Origin: an uncultured Clostridia bacterium
GTDB taxonomy: Bacteria > Bacillota > Clostridia > Oscillospirales > Acutalibacteraceae
Assembly: GCA_947585965.1 (NCBI GenBank)
Contig: CANPXK010000013.1
Coordinates: forward strand, 1 to 41,436
Reading direction: 5' to 3'
Length of the DNA: 41,436 nt
Shown: piece after piece, positions 16,387-24,142 of the stretch
Position numbering within the stretch: the stretch's first letter is position 1
Layout of the letters: every line of letters starts with the position of its first letter
Made by a program: the position numbers and the translations under genes
Notes under the pieces: generated by a model
The model's database searches: none
Seen by the model: only the letters and a program-made list of their open reading frames with translations
Told to the model about the DNA's origin: nothing

Positions 16387-17430
16387 ATGAAAAAACCTGT
16401 ATTTATTATTACACAGACCATACTGACAATTGTACTTATAGCCTCGGTGGCAAGTGCAGGTCTGGTCACTATGGATATCAGAACGGGAGGAAAGATACTT
16501 CCTCAGGAATGGTTCAGCACTCAGAAAAAGGCTGAAAATAAGGCTGACAAAAACAAAGGCTCCGTCGTGGAAAACAGTGCGGAGCAATCAAAGCCTGAAG
16601 AAACCTCTGTAAGTAAGCCGCAGGAAAGCTCGGCACCAGCCGCTCACTCCTCCGGAATTGAAGACTCATCTGCTCAGGAGAGCAGTAGGGATGAATCGTC
16701 AAAGTCCGAAGAGAGCAACAGGGAGGAGTCATCGAAGCCGGAGGAAAGCAGCAAAAGCGATGCCGGCGGTCTTGAACTTATACTTGAGGAACCGAAAAAT
16801 CTGAAATCCAACCCGAAAGAGCTGACAAAATTTATAAACGACTATGGTTATGATTATGATTCTCTCGGTTTTAACAGACTTATAGTTGTTGATGTAGGCA
16901 GTAAGGGCAGCGCAAAGGTATATTGCTATCAGAAATCCTCCAAAAATTATTGGTGGAATATTGCCGGCAGCGGAAAGGCAATAACAGACAAGGGATATAT
17001 CGGAGAAAAGGGAGCTGATTTTGATATATCCCCTGATTCACAAAAATCGCCTCTCGGTTTCTATGCACTTGATGATGCATTTTATATAGGTGAAAAGCCT
17101 GACAGCACATATCCTATGTTTGAGATAACCGAGGATACATACTGGGTGGACGATACGAAATCCGAATTTTACAATCAAAAAGCGGAGGGCACGGACGATA
17201 AGGACTGGTCAAGTGCAAAGCATATGATTGATGATGAGGATACGTATAAATATGGAATTGTAATAGATTTTAATATCAGTTCACCCGACAGCAAGCTTGC
17301 AAATTCCATATTCATGGAGTGCGGAAACGCCGTGACCGACGGAAGTGTGGCTGTTCCCGAAAATGTTATGAAATCAATTATTGAATGGCTTGACAGCGAC
17401 AGCAACGCATATATTTTTATTTCACCATGA
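16387..17430 (+). CDS. Secreted YkuD-fold (L,D-transpeptidase-like) protein lacking catalytic residues
   Basis: 347 residues: N-terminal membrane anchor or signal (about 5-30), a Ser/Glu/Lys-rich linker (about 60-125, ESSK-type repeats) and a C-terminal domain with the layout of the YkuD family (SPLGFYAL; SIFMECGNAVTDGSVAVPE; ending in MKSIIEWLD). In active members this last stretch reads IFLH...TxGCVAI; here Glu311 takes the place of the histidine and Ser320 that of the nucleophilic cysteine. It is therefore unlikely to cross-link peptidoglycan and may bind wall peptides or regulate a partner. The ATG at 16387 follows AAAGGAG; a GTG at 16369 would include the ribosome binding site itself. 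It lies directly behind the sortases with its own promoter and terminator. Confidence 0.8.
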   Translation: MKKPVFIITQTILTIVLIASVASAGLVTMDIRTGGKILPQEWFSTQKKAENKADKNKGSVVENSAEQSKPEETSVSKPQESSAPAAHSSGIEDSSAQESSRDESSKSEESNREESSKPEESSKSDAGGLELILEEPKNLKSNPKELTKFINDYGYDYDSLGFNRLIVVDVGSKGSAKVYCYQKSSKNYWWNIAGSGKAITDKGYIGEKGADFDISPDSQKSPLGFYALDDAFYIGEKPDSTYPMFEITEDTYWVDDTKSEFYNQKAEGTDDKDWSSAKHMIDDEDTYKYGIVIDFNISSPDSKLANSIFMECGNAVTDGSVAVPENVMKSIIEWLDSDSNAYIFISP

Positions 17431-17491
17431 CCACTAAGTAACGATAACGCACGCATTTTTGTTTTATCTTATTAATTATCCTATTAATGAA

Positions 17492-17532
17492 CCCGACCGT
17501 AAATTTGTCAGTTATATTCAAATGCGGTCGGG
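17492..17532 (+). terminator. Probable terminator after the YkuD-fold gene
   Basis: CCCGACCG pairs with CGGTCGGG across a 25-nt loop, followed by CAATTTATT. The loop is long and the U-tract imperfect. Confidence 0.5.
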
Positions 17533-17706
17533 CAATTTATTGCTATATATAAAAAAATTCACTCAGATGCTCAACTAAAATTTCTTTATTACAACACAAC
17601 CGGACAGCACCGTAACACCGACGGATTTTGATAAATTTTGAAAAAATTTCAATTTTTACTATCCGATACGGTTTGAAAATCGTCTGTATTACAAAGGGGA
17701 TATTTT

Positions 17707-17724
17707 ATGTTACGGATCCTCTGA
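17707..17724 (+). CDS. Putative leader peptide MLRIL
   Basis: ATG-TTA-CGG-ATC-CTC-TGA, preceded at six bases by AAAGGGGA (17694-17700), a better ribosome binding site than many real genes here have. The stop lies three bases before a 14-bp hairpin and 75 bases before the start of the peptidase gene. The placement resembles translational attenuators, where ribosome position on a leader decides whether the downstream site is open. No expression evidence can be had from the sequence. Confidence 0.4.
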   Translation: MLRIL

Positions 17725-17727
17725 AAT

Positions 17728-17771
17728 AAACGGTTATTTTTCACCTTAAAAACACATAAAAATAACCGTTT
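17728..17771 (+). promoter_or_regulatory. Perfect 14-bp leader hairpin
   Basis: AAACGGTTATTTTT pairs with AAAAATAACCGTTT around a 16-nt loop. There is no U-tract after it, so it is not a normal terminator. It brings ATCCTC (17716-17721) close to GGGGAT (17790-17795), which can pair and would cover the ribosome binding site of the peptidase gene. Confidence 0.65.
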
Positions 17772-17799
17772 GAATACAAATTGATCTGAGGGGATTTTT

Positions 17800-19218
17800 G
17801 TGAAGAATATGGAGATCAACGTAAAAAATATAAGGCTCATAATGCTGTTGGTGATTTTTATTATAATGTGTGTGCTTTTTGCTCATTCATACGGGTCGGC
17901 ATATTCTTTAAAGACAGAGGATGCGGAAGTGATGTATGATACAGAAGAAAGCTCTGCCGTGGAAAGTTCTGCCGAGAATGACTCTTATTCAAACCATACC
18001 GAAGAAAGCTCTGACGGGAACGGCTCACATTCAGACTCTGCTAAAGAAAGCTTTACCGAGGACGGTTCATATGCAGATCATACCGAAGCGGAAAAGGATG
18101 AAGATATTATATTATATGCGAAGTTTTCGGGAGGTACAAAGCCGTATGAATACAAGTACTATGAAAGATTGCCGGGCGAAAAGTGGAAAGTGATTTGTGA
18201 ATATACGGATGAGCAGAATATATCGGTAAAGTTCCCTTCAGAATACGGCAAAGTGAAATACAGAATAGAGGCAAGGGATGCAGGCGGAAAAATACTTTAC
18301 AAAGACGTAAGTGTCACATCAAAGACAACGGGAGAGTTTTCGGATTGCGGTACGTGTCTCAATTACAGCTTCAGGTATGTCGGAACACCGGTTACAGTTT
18401 ATGCAAAATTCAGAGGCGGTAAGACGCCGTACAGGTACCGATATTACTATAAGTCGGGAAACGGACAGTGGTCGGCGGCAGGGGGAGTCACCGCTTCGGG
18501 ATATAAGGTAATAGATTTGTCGTCAGAGGGAGAATATACAATAAGAGTAACTGCGACGGATGCGGACGGAACGGAAATAACAAAGGATATGAATGTTAAA
18601 TGCTCTTATTATATGCCTGTGAGAAATATCTGTCAATACAGCGAGCCTTCATTACCTACCGGATGCGAAGTTACCGCACTCACGAGTTATCTCGGCTATT
18701 ATGGATTTGATGTCAGTAAGAACGTGCTTGCTGATAAATATCTCCCGAAAGGAAATCTGTTTAATATTAAAGGCAAACTGTACGGTCCTGATCCTTTAGC
18801 AATATTTGTCGGATCTCCGGAGTCGGTAAATTCTTTTGGCTGTTACGGGAAGTGTATTGAGACAACCGCAAACAGATACCTTAAGAGCGTAAATTCTCAC
18901 CAAAAAGCCAAGGATATAAGCGGAAAAGAATTCAGTGAACTGCTATCGTACATTATGCGAGGAAAGCCGGTTATTGTATGGACAACGATGGGGCTGTCTC
19001 AGACAGTTTTAACAAGTTCATGGCAAACCACATATGGAAAAGCTATAACATGGAAGGGAAATGAACATTGTGTTGTACTTGCGGGTTATGATCCTGACAG
19101 GAAAGTAGTTTATGTTGCGGATCCGATGAAAGATACCGAATCCCTTACAGAATACAGTTACGATCTGTTCAGGCAAAGATATGATGAGCAAGGAAAGAAT
19201 GCTGTTATAATCGAATAA
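17800..19218 (+). CDS. Membrane-anchored C39-like (Peptidase_C39_2) cysteine peptidase
   Basis: 472 residues. An N-terminal membrane anchor (about 10-30) is followed by three 14-residue ESSxxNGSxSxHTE repeats (residues 55-96), two beta-sandwich modules sharing the pattern AKFxGGxxPYxYxYY (about 105-180 and 200-265), and a C39-like catalytic domain. The expected triad is visible: Cys289 (LPTGCEVT), His423 (NEHCVVLAGYD), Asp441 (VADP). It acts outside the cell; related proteins are secreted hydrolases or bacteriocin-processing relatives. The substrate is unknown, though its place at the end of the pilus island suggests wall or surface proteins. The start is GTG at 17800 with GAGGGGA six bases upstream; an ATG at 17809 is the alternative. 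Translation may be controlled by the leader structure. Confidence 0.85.
   Translation: MKNMEINVKNIRLIMLLVIFIIMCVLFAHSYGSAYSLKTEDAEVMYDTEESSAVESSAENDSYSNHTEESSDGNGSHSDSAKESFTEDGSYADHTEAEKDEDIILYAKFSGGTKPYEYKYYERLPGEKWKVICEYTDEQNISVKFPSEYGKVKYRIEARDAGGKILYKDVSVTSKTTGEFSDCGTCLNYSFRYVGTPVTVYAKFRGGKTPYRYRYYYKSGNGQWSAAGGVTASGYKVIDLSSEGEYTIRVTATDADGTEITKDMNVKCSYYMPVRNICQYSEPSLPTGCEVTALTSYLGYYGFDVSKNVLADKYLPKGNLFNIKGKLYGPDPLAIFVGSPESVNSFGCYGKCIETTANRYLKSVNSHQKAKDISGKEFSELLSYIMRGKPVIVWTTMGLSQTVLTSSWQTTYGKAITWKGNEHCVVLAGYDPDRKVVYVADPMKDTESLTEYSYDLFRQRYDEQGKNAVIIE
17962..18087 (+). repeat. Three tandem 42-bp repeats
   Basis: Units 17962-18003, 18004-18045 and 18046-18087, each beginning GAAAG and encoding 14 Ser/Glu/His-rich residues of the linker between membrane anchor and first beta-module. 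The copies have diverged, so it is an old repeat that still could change in number. Confidence 0.75.
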
Positions 19219-19241
19219 AAGTAACTCTGAGTACAATAAAT

Positions 19242-19270
19242 AAGAGCCGACTTGTCACAGGTCGGCTCTT
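19242..19270. terminator. Bidirectional terminator between peptidase and metG
   Basis: AAGAGCCGAC, 9-nt loop, GTCGGCTCTT, a perfect 10-bp stem between convergent genes. The tail TTATTTATTG on the minus strand serves metG best. Confidence 0.85.
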
Positions 19271-19299
19271 AAAGAATATATGGTTGTTTTTTTGTCGGA

Positions 19300-21252
19300 T
19301 TATCTTATTTTGCTTCCGGGAGCTATTCCGTCAACAAATATTACTTTGATATTTTCACCTTCGTCAGCCGCAAGTATCATACCGTTGCTTTCGACACCGC
19401 AGAGTACGGCGGGCTTAAGATTTGATACAACAATAACACTTCTTCCGATAAGCTCATCGGGAGTATAGTATTTTGCGATTCCGCTTGCAACAATTCTTTC
19501 CTTTCCCGAACCGTCATCAAGAGTAAGCTTCAACAGCTTCTTGGCCTTTTTAATTGGCTCACAGTCTGTTATCCTTGCGACAGTAAGCTCAATTTTGGCA
19601 AAATCCTCAATTCCTATCATGGCAAGACCTTCCGGCTTTTCCGGTTTTTCGGCAGGCTTTTCCTCCGGCTTATCGGTTTTTATAAGCTTATTAAGCTCAT
19701 CTATTTCCTTTTCCACATCAATTCTCGGGAAGATTATCTCTCCCTTGTGTACCGTCACGTTTTTGGGCAGGATTCCGAATGAAGCCGTATTATCATAGGT
19801 TACATCATCTTCCGATGCGCCTATCTGTTCCCATACCTTTGGCATGGTCGTCGGCATAAATGCAGAGAGAAGCGTTGAAACAATCCTGATTGAATCAAGA
19901 AGATTATACAGAACCGCTGCAAGACGTGCCCTTTTTGCCTCATCCTTTGCAAGAATCCACGGAGCGGTTTCGTCAATGTACTTGTTGGCACGGGATACAA
20001 CCTTGAATATCGCGGCAAGTGCATTATTAAGCTGTGTTTTGTCTATACAGTCGTCAACAATATCCGAAAGACCGACCGCGGCGGATATAAGCTCGTTGTC
20101 AAACTCTCCGCTCTCCCTCTCTTCCGGAAGTGTACTGCCGAAATATTTTTCAACCATAGCAACAGTTCTTGAAACAAGGTTGCCAAGACCGTTTGCAAGA
20201 TCGGTATTGATGCGGTTGATCATAATTTCATTTGAAAATGAACTGTCCGAGCCGAGAGCCATTTCTCTCATTATATGATAACGTATTGCATCCGCACCGT
20301 AACGTTCGCCGAGTATGAACGGGTCAACGATATTTCCGAGGGATTTACTCATCTTCTGACCGTTAAAAGTTATCCAGCCATGCACGGCAAGATGTTTTGG
20401 CAAAGGTAATTCAAGAGCCATAAGCATAGCCGGCCATATTATAGCGTGGAAACGCATGATATCCTTTGCAACCATATGAACATCAGCGGGCCAGAATTTA
20501 TCATAATCATTATAGCGGTCATTATCATAGCCGAGTGCGGTTATATAGTTTGAAAGGGCGTCTATCCACACATATACAACGTGCTTTTCGTCAAAGCTGA
20601 CGGGAATACCCCATGTGAAGCTTGTTCTTGAAACACACAGATCCTCAAGACCGGGACGTATAAAGTTATTGACAAGCTCAACCGCCCTTGTTCTCGGCTG
20701 CAGGTAATCGGTTTCAAGCAGAAGCTTTTCTATTCTGTCGGCAAACGGTGACATTTTGAAAAAATATGCTTCCTCCTTTGCCTCGACAACCTCTCTTCCG
20801 CATTCGGGACATTTTCCGTCAACAAGCTGTGAATCCGTCCAGAAGCTTTCGCAGGGAGTGCAGTATTTTCCCTTATATTCGCCCTTATAGATATAGCCTT
20901 TGTCATACAGATCCTTAAATATCTTACGGACAGCTTCAACATGATAATCGTCTGTTGTGCGGATATATCTGTCATATTTAATATTCATAAAGCTCCAGAG
21001 TTTTTTGAATATCTCTACGATCTCGTCAACATATTCCTTTGGTGTGATACCCTTTTCCGCAGCCTTCTGCTCTATTTTCTGACCGTGCTCGTCCGTTCCC
21101 GTCAGGAACATTACATCATATCCCTGCATCCTGCGGTATCTCGCTATGGAATCGCAGGCAGCCGTTGTATAACAATGACCTATATGGGGGTTGCCCGACG
21201 GATAATAAATTGGCGTGGTGATATAATATTTTTCGCCGATATGCTTGTGCAT
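19300..21252 (-). CDS. metG: Methionyl-tRNA synthetase with C-terminal tRNA-binding domain
   Basis: Charges tRNA-Met with methionine in the cytoplasm. 650 residues: class I catalytic core with H23-I-G-H26 and KMSKS (QKMSKSLGN), a zinc-type CxxC...CxxC knuckle (CTPCESF, CPECGRE), the anticodon-binding helical domain, a Lys/Glu/Pro-rich linker, and a C-terminal EMAP-II/Trbp111-like OB domain (from about residue 545) that aids tRNA binding and dimerisation. The ATG at 21252 follows GAGGAGG. A promoter lies at 21290-21317 and a strong terminator at 19242-19270, so it is monocistronic. I saw no T-box leader in the short upstream gap. Confidence 0.97.
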   Translation of the reverse strand: MHKHIGEKYYITTPIYYPSGNPHIGHCYTTAACDSIARYRRMQGYDVMFLTGTDEHGQKIEQKAAEKGITPKEYVDEIVEIFKKLWSFMNIKYDRYIRTTDDYHVEAVRKIFKDLYDKGYIYKGEYKGKYCTPCESFWTDSQLVDGKCPECGREVVEAKEEAYFFKMSPFADRIEKLLLETDYLQPRTRAVELVNNFIRPGLEDLCVSRTSFTWGIPVSFDEKHVVYVWIDALSNYITALGYDNDRYNDYDKFWPADVHMVAKDIMRFHAIIWPAMLMALELPLPKHLAVHGWITFNGQKMSKSLGNIVDPFILGERYGADAIRYHIMREMALGSDSSFSNEIMINRINTDLANGLGNLVSRTVAMVEKYFGSTLPEERESGEFDNELISAAVGLSDIVDDCIDKTQLNNALAAIFKVVSRANKYIDETAPWILAKDEAKRARLAAVLYNLLDSIRIVSTLLSAFMPTTMPKVWEQIGASEDDVTYDNTASFGILPKNVTVHKGEIIFPRIDVEKEIDELNKLIKTDKPEEKPAEKPEKPEGLAMIGIEDFAKIELTVARITDCEPIKKAKKLLKLTLDDGSGKERIVASGIAKYYTPDELIGRSVIVVSNLKPAVLCGVESNGMILAADEGENIKVIFVDGIAPGSKIR

Positions 21253-21289
21253 ATATAATCCTCCTCTTTTTACTCCGAATAATATTATA

Positions 21290-21317
21290 ATTATACCATT
21301 TTTTCGTAATAATTCAA
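21290..21317 (-). promoter_or_regulatory. Promoter of metG
   Basis: Minus strand: TTGAAT (21317-21312), 16-bp spacer, TATAAT (21295-21290), with a second TATAAT six bases further downstream. Confidence 0.65.
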
Positions 21318-21332
21318 TGGTTTTTAAATTTA

Positions 21333-21737
21333 TTATTCCGTCTGTTTATTAAGCTTGGCATTCGCTTTTTCTATAAATCTTTCGGATTTTACGGTAAAAC
21401 GTTCGTGTTTTCCCGTTGCGATAAGTCCGGCATCGTCCCTTGCCGTAAGCTCAAAGGTGTATTTTCTGTCGGCGATGTCCGTAAGCCTTGCTTCGGCGGT
21501 TACCCTTGCACCGAGCGGTGTGGCACTCATGTGATTGACGCTTATCATTGTTCCCACTGTCGTTATACCCTCGGGCAAATAGGGCTGTATAAGCTCACAG
21601 GCTGCCTTTTCCATGAGTGCTGCGACAACAGGTGTGGCAAGAACTTCAAGAGTTCCGCTTCCGACATTGACAGCAAGCATGGACTTTTCTACATTTACGC
21701 TAATTTCCTTTACAATTCCGGTAGTTATCTCGTTCAT
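21333..21737 (-). CDS. Hotdog-fold thioesterase, fluoroacetyl-CoA thioesterase (FlK)-like
   Basis: 134 residues, a single hotdog domain. Thr35, Glu43 and His69 have the same spacing (8 and 26 residues) as the catalytic Thr42, Glu50 and His76 known from FlK of Streptomyces cattleya, in the contexts LATPVVAALMEKAA and SVNHMSATPLG. This supports acyl-CoA hydrolysis. The family is widespread in Firmicutes that never meet fluoroacetate, so the natural substrate is probably another short acyl-CoA. It is read divergently from the acyltransferase at 21883 and lies upstream of metG with an 80-base gap holding the metG promoter. Confidence 0.8.
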   Translation of the reverse strand: MNEITTGIVKEISVNVEKSMLAVNVGSGTLEVLATPVVAALMEKAACELIQPYLPEGITTVGTMISVNHMSATPLGARVTAEARLTDIADRKYTFELTARDDAGLIATGKHERFTVKSERFIEKANAKLNKQTE

Positions 21738-21760
21738 TTTACAAATTCTCCCGTTCCTTC

Positions 21761-21789
21761 TTGATTAAATTTAATTTTGCTGTTATAAT
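21761..21789 (+). promoter_or_regulatory. Promoter of the DUF1624-type gene
   Basis: TTGATT (21761-21766), 17-bp spacer, TATAAT (21784-21789). Confidence 0.7.
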
Positions 21790-21882
21790 ACATTATATGG
21801 GATACCATTAGTATAGCACATAAATATGAAAAATAAAATATATTTTCGGTTTTTGTATGTGCCGATAAGGGGGGAGGAAAAT

Positions 21883-22650
21883 TTGACCGAAACCAAGACG
21901 AAGAAAAGACCAAGGATATATCTTCTAGATGAGCTTCGCGGTTTTGCAATTTTATGTATGGTATTTTATCATGCGTTCTATACGGTAGGAATATTTTTTA
22001 ATTGGGATTGGGGAAGAACACTTCTCGATTTCTTTACCCCTGCGGAACCCTTTTTTGCGGGATTGTTTATTTTTATATCGGGAATATGTTCAAACCTCAG
22101 TCATTCTAATATAGAAAGAGGAGCGAAACTGTTTTTTATAGCATATATTCTGACGGTGGTTACATATTTTGCGGTGGGAAGTGATTCTGCGATAAGATTC
22201 GGTATTCTTCATATGCTTTCGATATGTATGATGCTTTACGGAATATTCTCAAAGATATGTAAGTTAATACCCATGTGGGTAGGAATAATTATAAACGCCG
22301 CACTGTTTATCATCACCTTCAGAGTGACATCCGGTTATTTGGAAATACCGTTTTTGTGGAGCTTTAATTTGCCTGCCGAGTTGTATCAGACAGACTTTCT
22401 TTATCCTCTGGGCTTTGCAGGAAAGGGATTTATATCAAGCGATTATTTTGCACTGCTGCCATGGCTTTTCCTGTTTTTTGCGGGAGGATATTTCGGAAGA
22501 CTTGCGGTTCAAAAGAAATTCCCCAAAATGGCATATAAGAATTATGTCCCGTTTTTCTCATTTCTCGGTAAATATTCATTGATCATATACCTTGCACATC
22601 AACCTGTTATATTCGGTATATGTGAGGGTATAAGATATATTATAAAGTAA
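21883..22650 (+). CDS. DUF1624 / heparan-alpha-glucosaminide N-acetyltransferase-like membrane protein
   Basis: A polytopic membrane protein of 255 residues with about seven helices, opening with RIYLLDELRGFAILCMVFYH, the typical start of DUF1624 and related acyltransferases, and closing with a helix containing LGKYSLIIYLAHQPVIF. The likely role is transfer of an acyl group to a sugar or wall component across the membrane; the substrate is unknown. GGGGAGG lies five bases before a TTG at 21883. An in-frame ATG at 21826 lacks a ribosome binding site and would only add a polar stretch, so TTG is preferred. Confidence 0.75.
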   Translation: MTETKTKKRPRIYLLDELRGFAILCMVFYHAFYTVGIFFNWDWGRTLLDFFTPAEPFFAGLFIFISGICSNLSHSNIERGAKLFFIAYILTVVTYFAVGSDSAIRFGILHMLSICMMLYGIFSKICKLIPMWVGIIINAALFIITFRVTSGYLEIPFLWSFNLPAELYQTDFLYPLGFAGKGFISSDYFALLPWLFLFFAGGYFGRLAVQKKFPKMAYKNYVPFFSFLGKYSLIIYLAHQPVIFGICEGIRYIIK

Positions 22651-22677
22651 TCCGATGTGTGATATCGAATGTTTATT

Positions 22678-22706
22678 TTGTAATTTTGCGAAGATGAAAA
22701 TATACA
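22678..22706 (+). promoter_or_regulatory. Promoter of the 22733 gene
   Basis: TTGTAA (22678-22683), 17-bp spacer, TATACA (22701-22706), 26 bases before the ATG at 22733. Confidence 0.55.
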
Positions 22707-22732
22707 AATAATAAAATACGGAGGTTTTAACA

Positions 22733-23434
22733 ATGAAAAAAGAATCATCGGTCAAAAACAAAACAGAAACAAAAAAAATCGAAGACGAAGAGCAGAAGGA
22801 AGAAGCAGTTGTAAGTGAAAAGGACGGCTCCGCCGAGCTCGGGAAGGATCCCACATATAAAGCCGGAAAAAGGCTTTATGATATCGGTCTTGCTCTGTTC
22901 AGCGTTATGTTGATTTTGAATTTAACAGTGCGTTTTATGAATATTGAGATATTTATCGGCGGCTTCATATGTACAAGGTACATTATTTTTCTGTATCTTA
23001 TACCCGATATTATGATGATAGCGGGTCTTATGGTTTCAAATAAGGCTCAGAAGAGATTGAAAACAAATGCGAAAGGGGACAGAACCTGCTTTATTATTTC
23101 CGTCCTGCTTGCGGCGTTTATTGTTTTCGGAGGAACGTTTGAGGCAATTTTCCCGTCATATCATGTGTATGAGATCGAAAACGTAAAAGCATCGGACGGA
23201 AGAGAGTTTGTAGCCGTAAAAAATGAAACGGTTAATATGTTTGGCGAAAGGCACGATAAAATGCCGACTTATTATAATATTGATATCTATGATGTCAATG
23301 GAATTTTTGCAAAAAGGCTTATAAGCTGTCCGACTTATGACGGTAAATATAATATTGAAAAAACAAATGACGGGAAATATAAGCTCAATCTGTCGTTTTT
23401 AGGAAGAGAGGAAGGCTATCCGTTTGAGGGATAA
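22733..23434 (+). CDS. Unrecognised membrane protein with charged N-terminus
   Basis: 233 residues. Residues 1-40 are charged (Lys/Glu-rich), then three membrane helices (about 48-66, 80-101 and 118-140), then a C-terminal domain of about 90 residues, probably extracellular, with a beta-rich look (YHVYEIENVKASDGREFVAVKNE). No family is recognised. GGAGG lies eight bases before the ATG. The stop is 10 bases before the next start, so it is co-transcribed with the HAD phosphatase. Confidence 0.75.
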   Translation: MKKESSVKNKTETKKIEDEEQKEEAVVSEKDGSAELGKDPTYKAGKRLYDIGLALFSVMLILNLTVRFMNIEIFIGGFICTRYIIFLYLIPDIMMIAGLMVSNKAQKRLKTNAKGDRTCFIISVLLAAFIVFGGTFEAIFPSYHVYEIENVKASDGREFVAVKNETVNMFGERHDKMPTYYNIDIYDVNGIFAKRLISCPTYDGKYNIEKTNDGKYKLNLSFLGREEGYPFEG

Positions 23435-23444
23435 CGGTTGGAAT

Positions 23445-24128
23445 ATGAAGAAATATGATATAGCATTATTTGATCTTGACGGTACGCTGAGTGAATCCGG
23501 GGAGGGGATTCTTGATTGTGTTCGTATGGTTTTCATGGAAACGCAAAGACCCCTGCCGAGCGAAGATGTTGTGAGAAGTTTTATAGGACCGCCTATGTAT
23601 GACAGTCTTATAGGCTGCGGATTTGAGCACGAGGATGCATTGAAGGCAGTGGAGATATACAAGAGAAATTATATCGAAAGCGGTATATATAAAAATAAGC
23701 TGTATGACGGAATTATTGATGTGCTGCAAAGCCTTAAAGCCGAAGGCGTGAGGCTCGGCGTTGCATCCTCAAAATATCAGAAATTTACCGACAGGATTAT
23801 AAATATGCTGGGAATAGGAGAATTTTTTGACAGAGTAGGAGGCTCGACTTTGGTTTCGGGAAAGCCCGTGGATGGATGTAAACCGAGATTGAGTAAGCTT
23901 GACGTTATTAATTATGTAATTGACGATCTTAGGACAGGTGATGATGACAGAATAGTTATGATAGGCGATACCGGCTTTGATGCAAAGGGTGCGTCAAATG
24001 CCGGGATCGGTTTTATCGGTTGTCTTTTCGGATACGGGACAAGGGAGGATATGGAGGAGCATTATACCATAGGTACACCGACTTTTGCAGAAAAACCGAA
24101 GGACATAATCCCCATGATTATAGGATGA
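23445..24128 (+). CDS. HAD-family phosphatase, phosphoglycolate phosphatase-like
   Basis: A soluble hydrolase of 227 residues. Motif I is D10-L-D12-G-T with the nucleophile Asp10; a cap domain of helices follows (about 15-90), then VASSKYQKF (motif II region) and MIGDTGFDAKGASNAGI (motif IV). The order fits the Gph/PgmB type that acts on small phosphoesters; the substrate cannot be named. I chose the ATG at 23445 over a TTG at 23424 that would overlap the previous gene; the upstream GGTTGGA is a weak ribosome binding site. It ends 14 bases from the end of the convergent SpoIID gene, with no separate terminator visible. Confidence 0.85.
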   Translation: MKKYDIALFDLDGTLSESGEGILDCVRMVFMETQRPLPSEDVVRSFIGPPMYDSLIGCGFEHEDALKAVEIYKRNYIESGIYKNKLYDGIIDVLQSLKAEGVRLGVASSKYQKFTDRIINMLGIGEFFDRVGGSTLVSGKPVDGCKPRLSKLDVINYVIDDLRTGDDDRIVMIGDTGFDAKGASNAGIGFIGCLFGYGTREDMEEHYTIGTPTFAEKPKDIIPMIIG

Positions 24129-24142
24129 TGCCTTATCCCTGA

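Larger units (their letters stand above)
17431..17799. promoter_or_regulatory. Leader region of the C39-like peptidase gene
   Basis: Holds the terminator of the preceding gene (17492-17532), then a long leader with a five-codon open frame (17707-17724) and a perfect hairpin (17728-17771). No canonical promoter is clear; TTGATA and TTGAAA boxes near 17628-17643 have poor spacing to TACTAT (17657-17662). ACGGTTTGAAAATC at 17668-17681 is repeated exactly in the adhesin leader (5611-5624). Confidence 0.5.
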
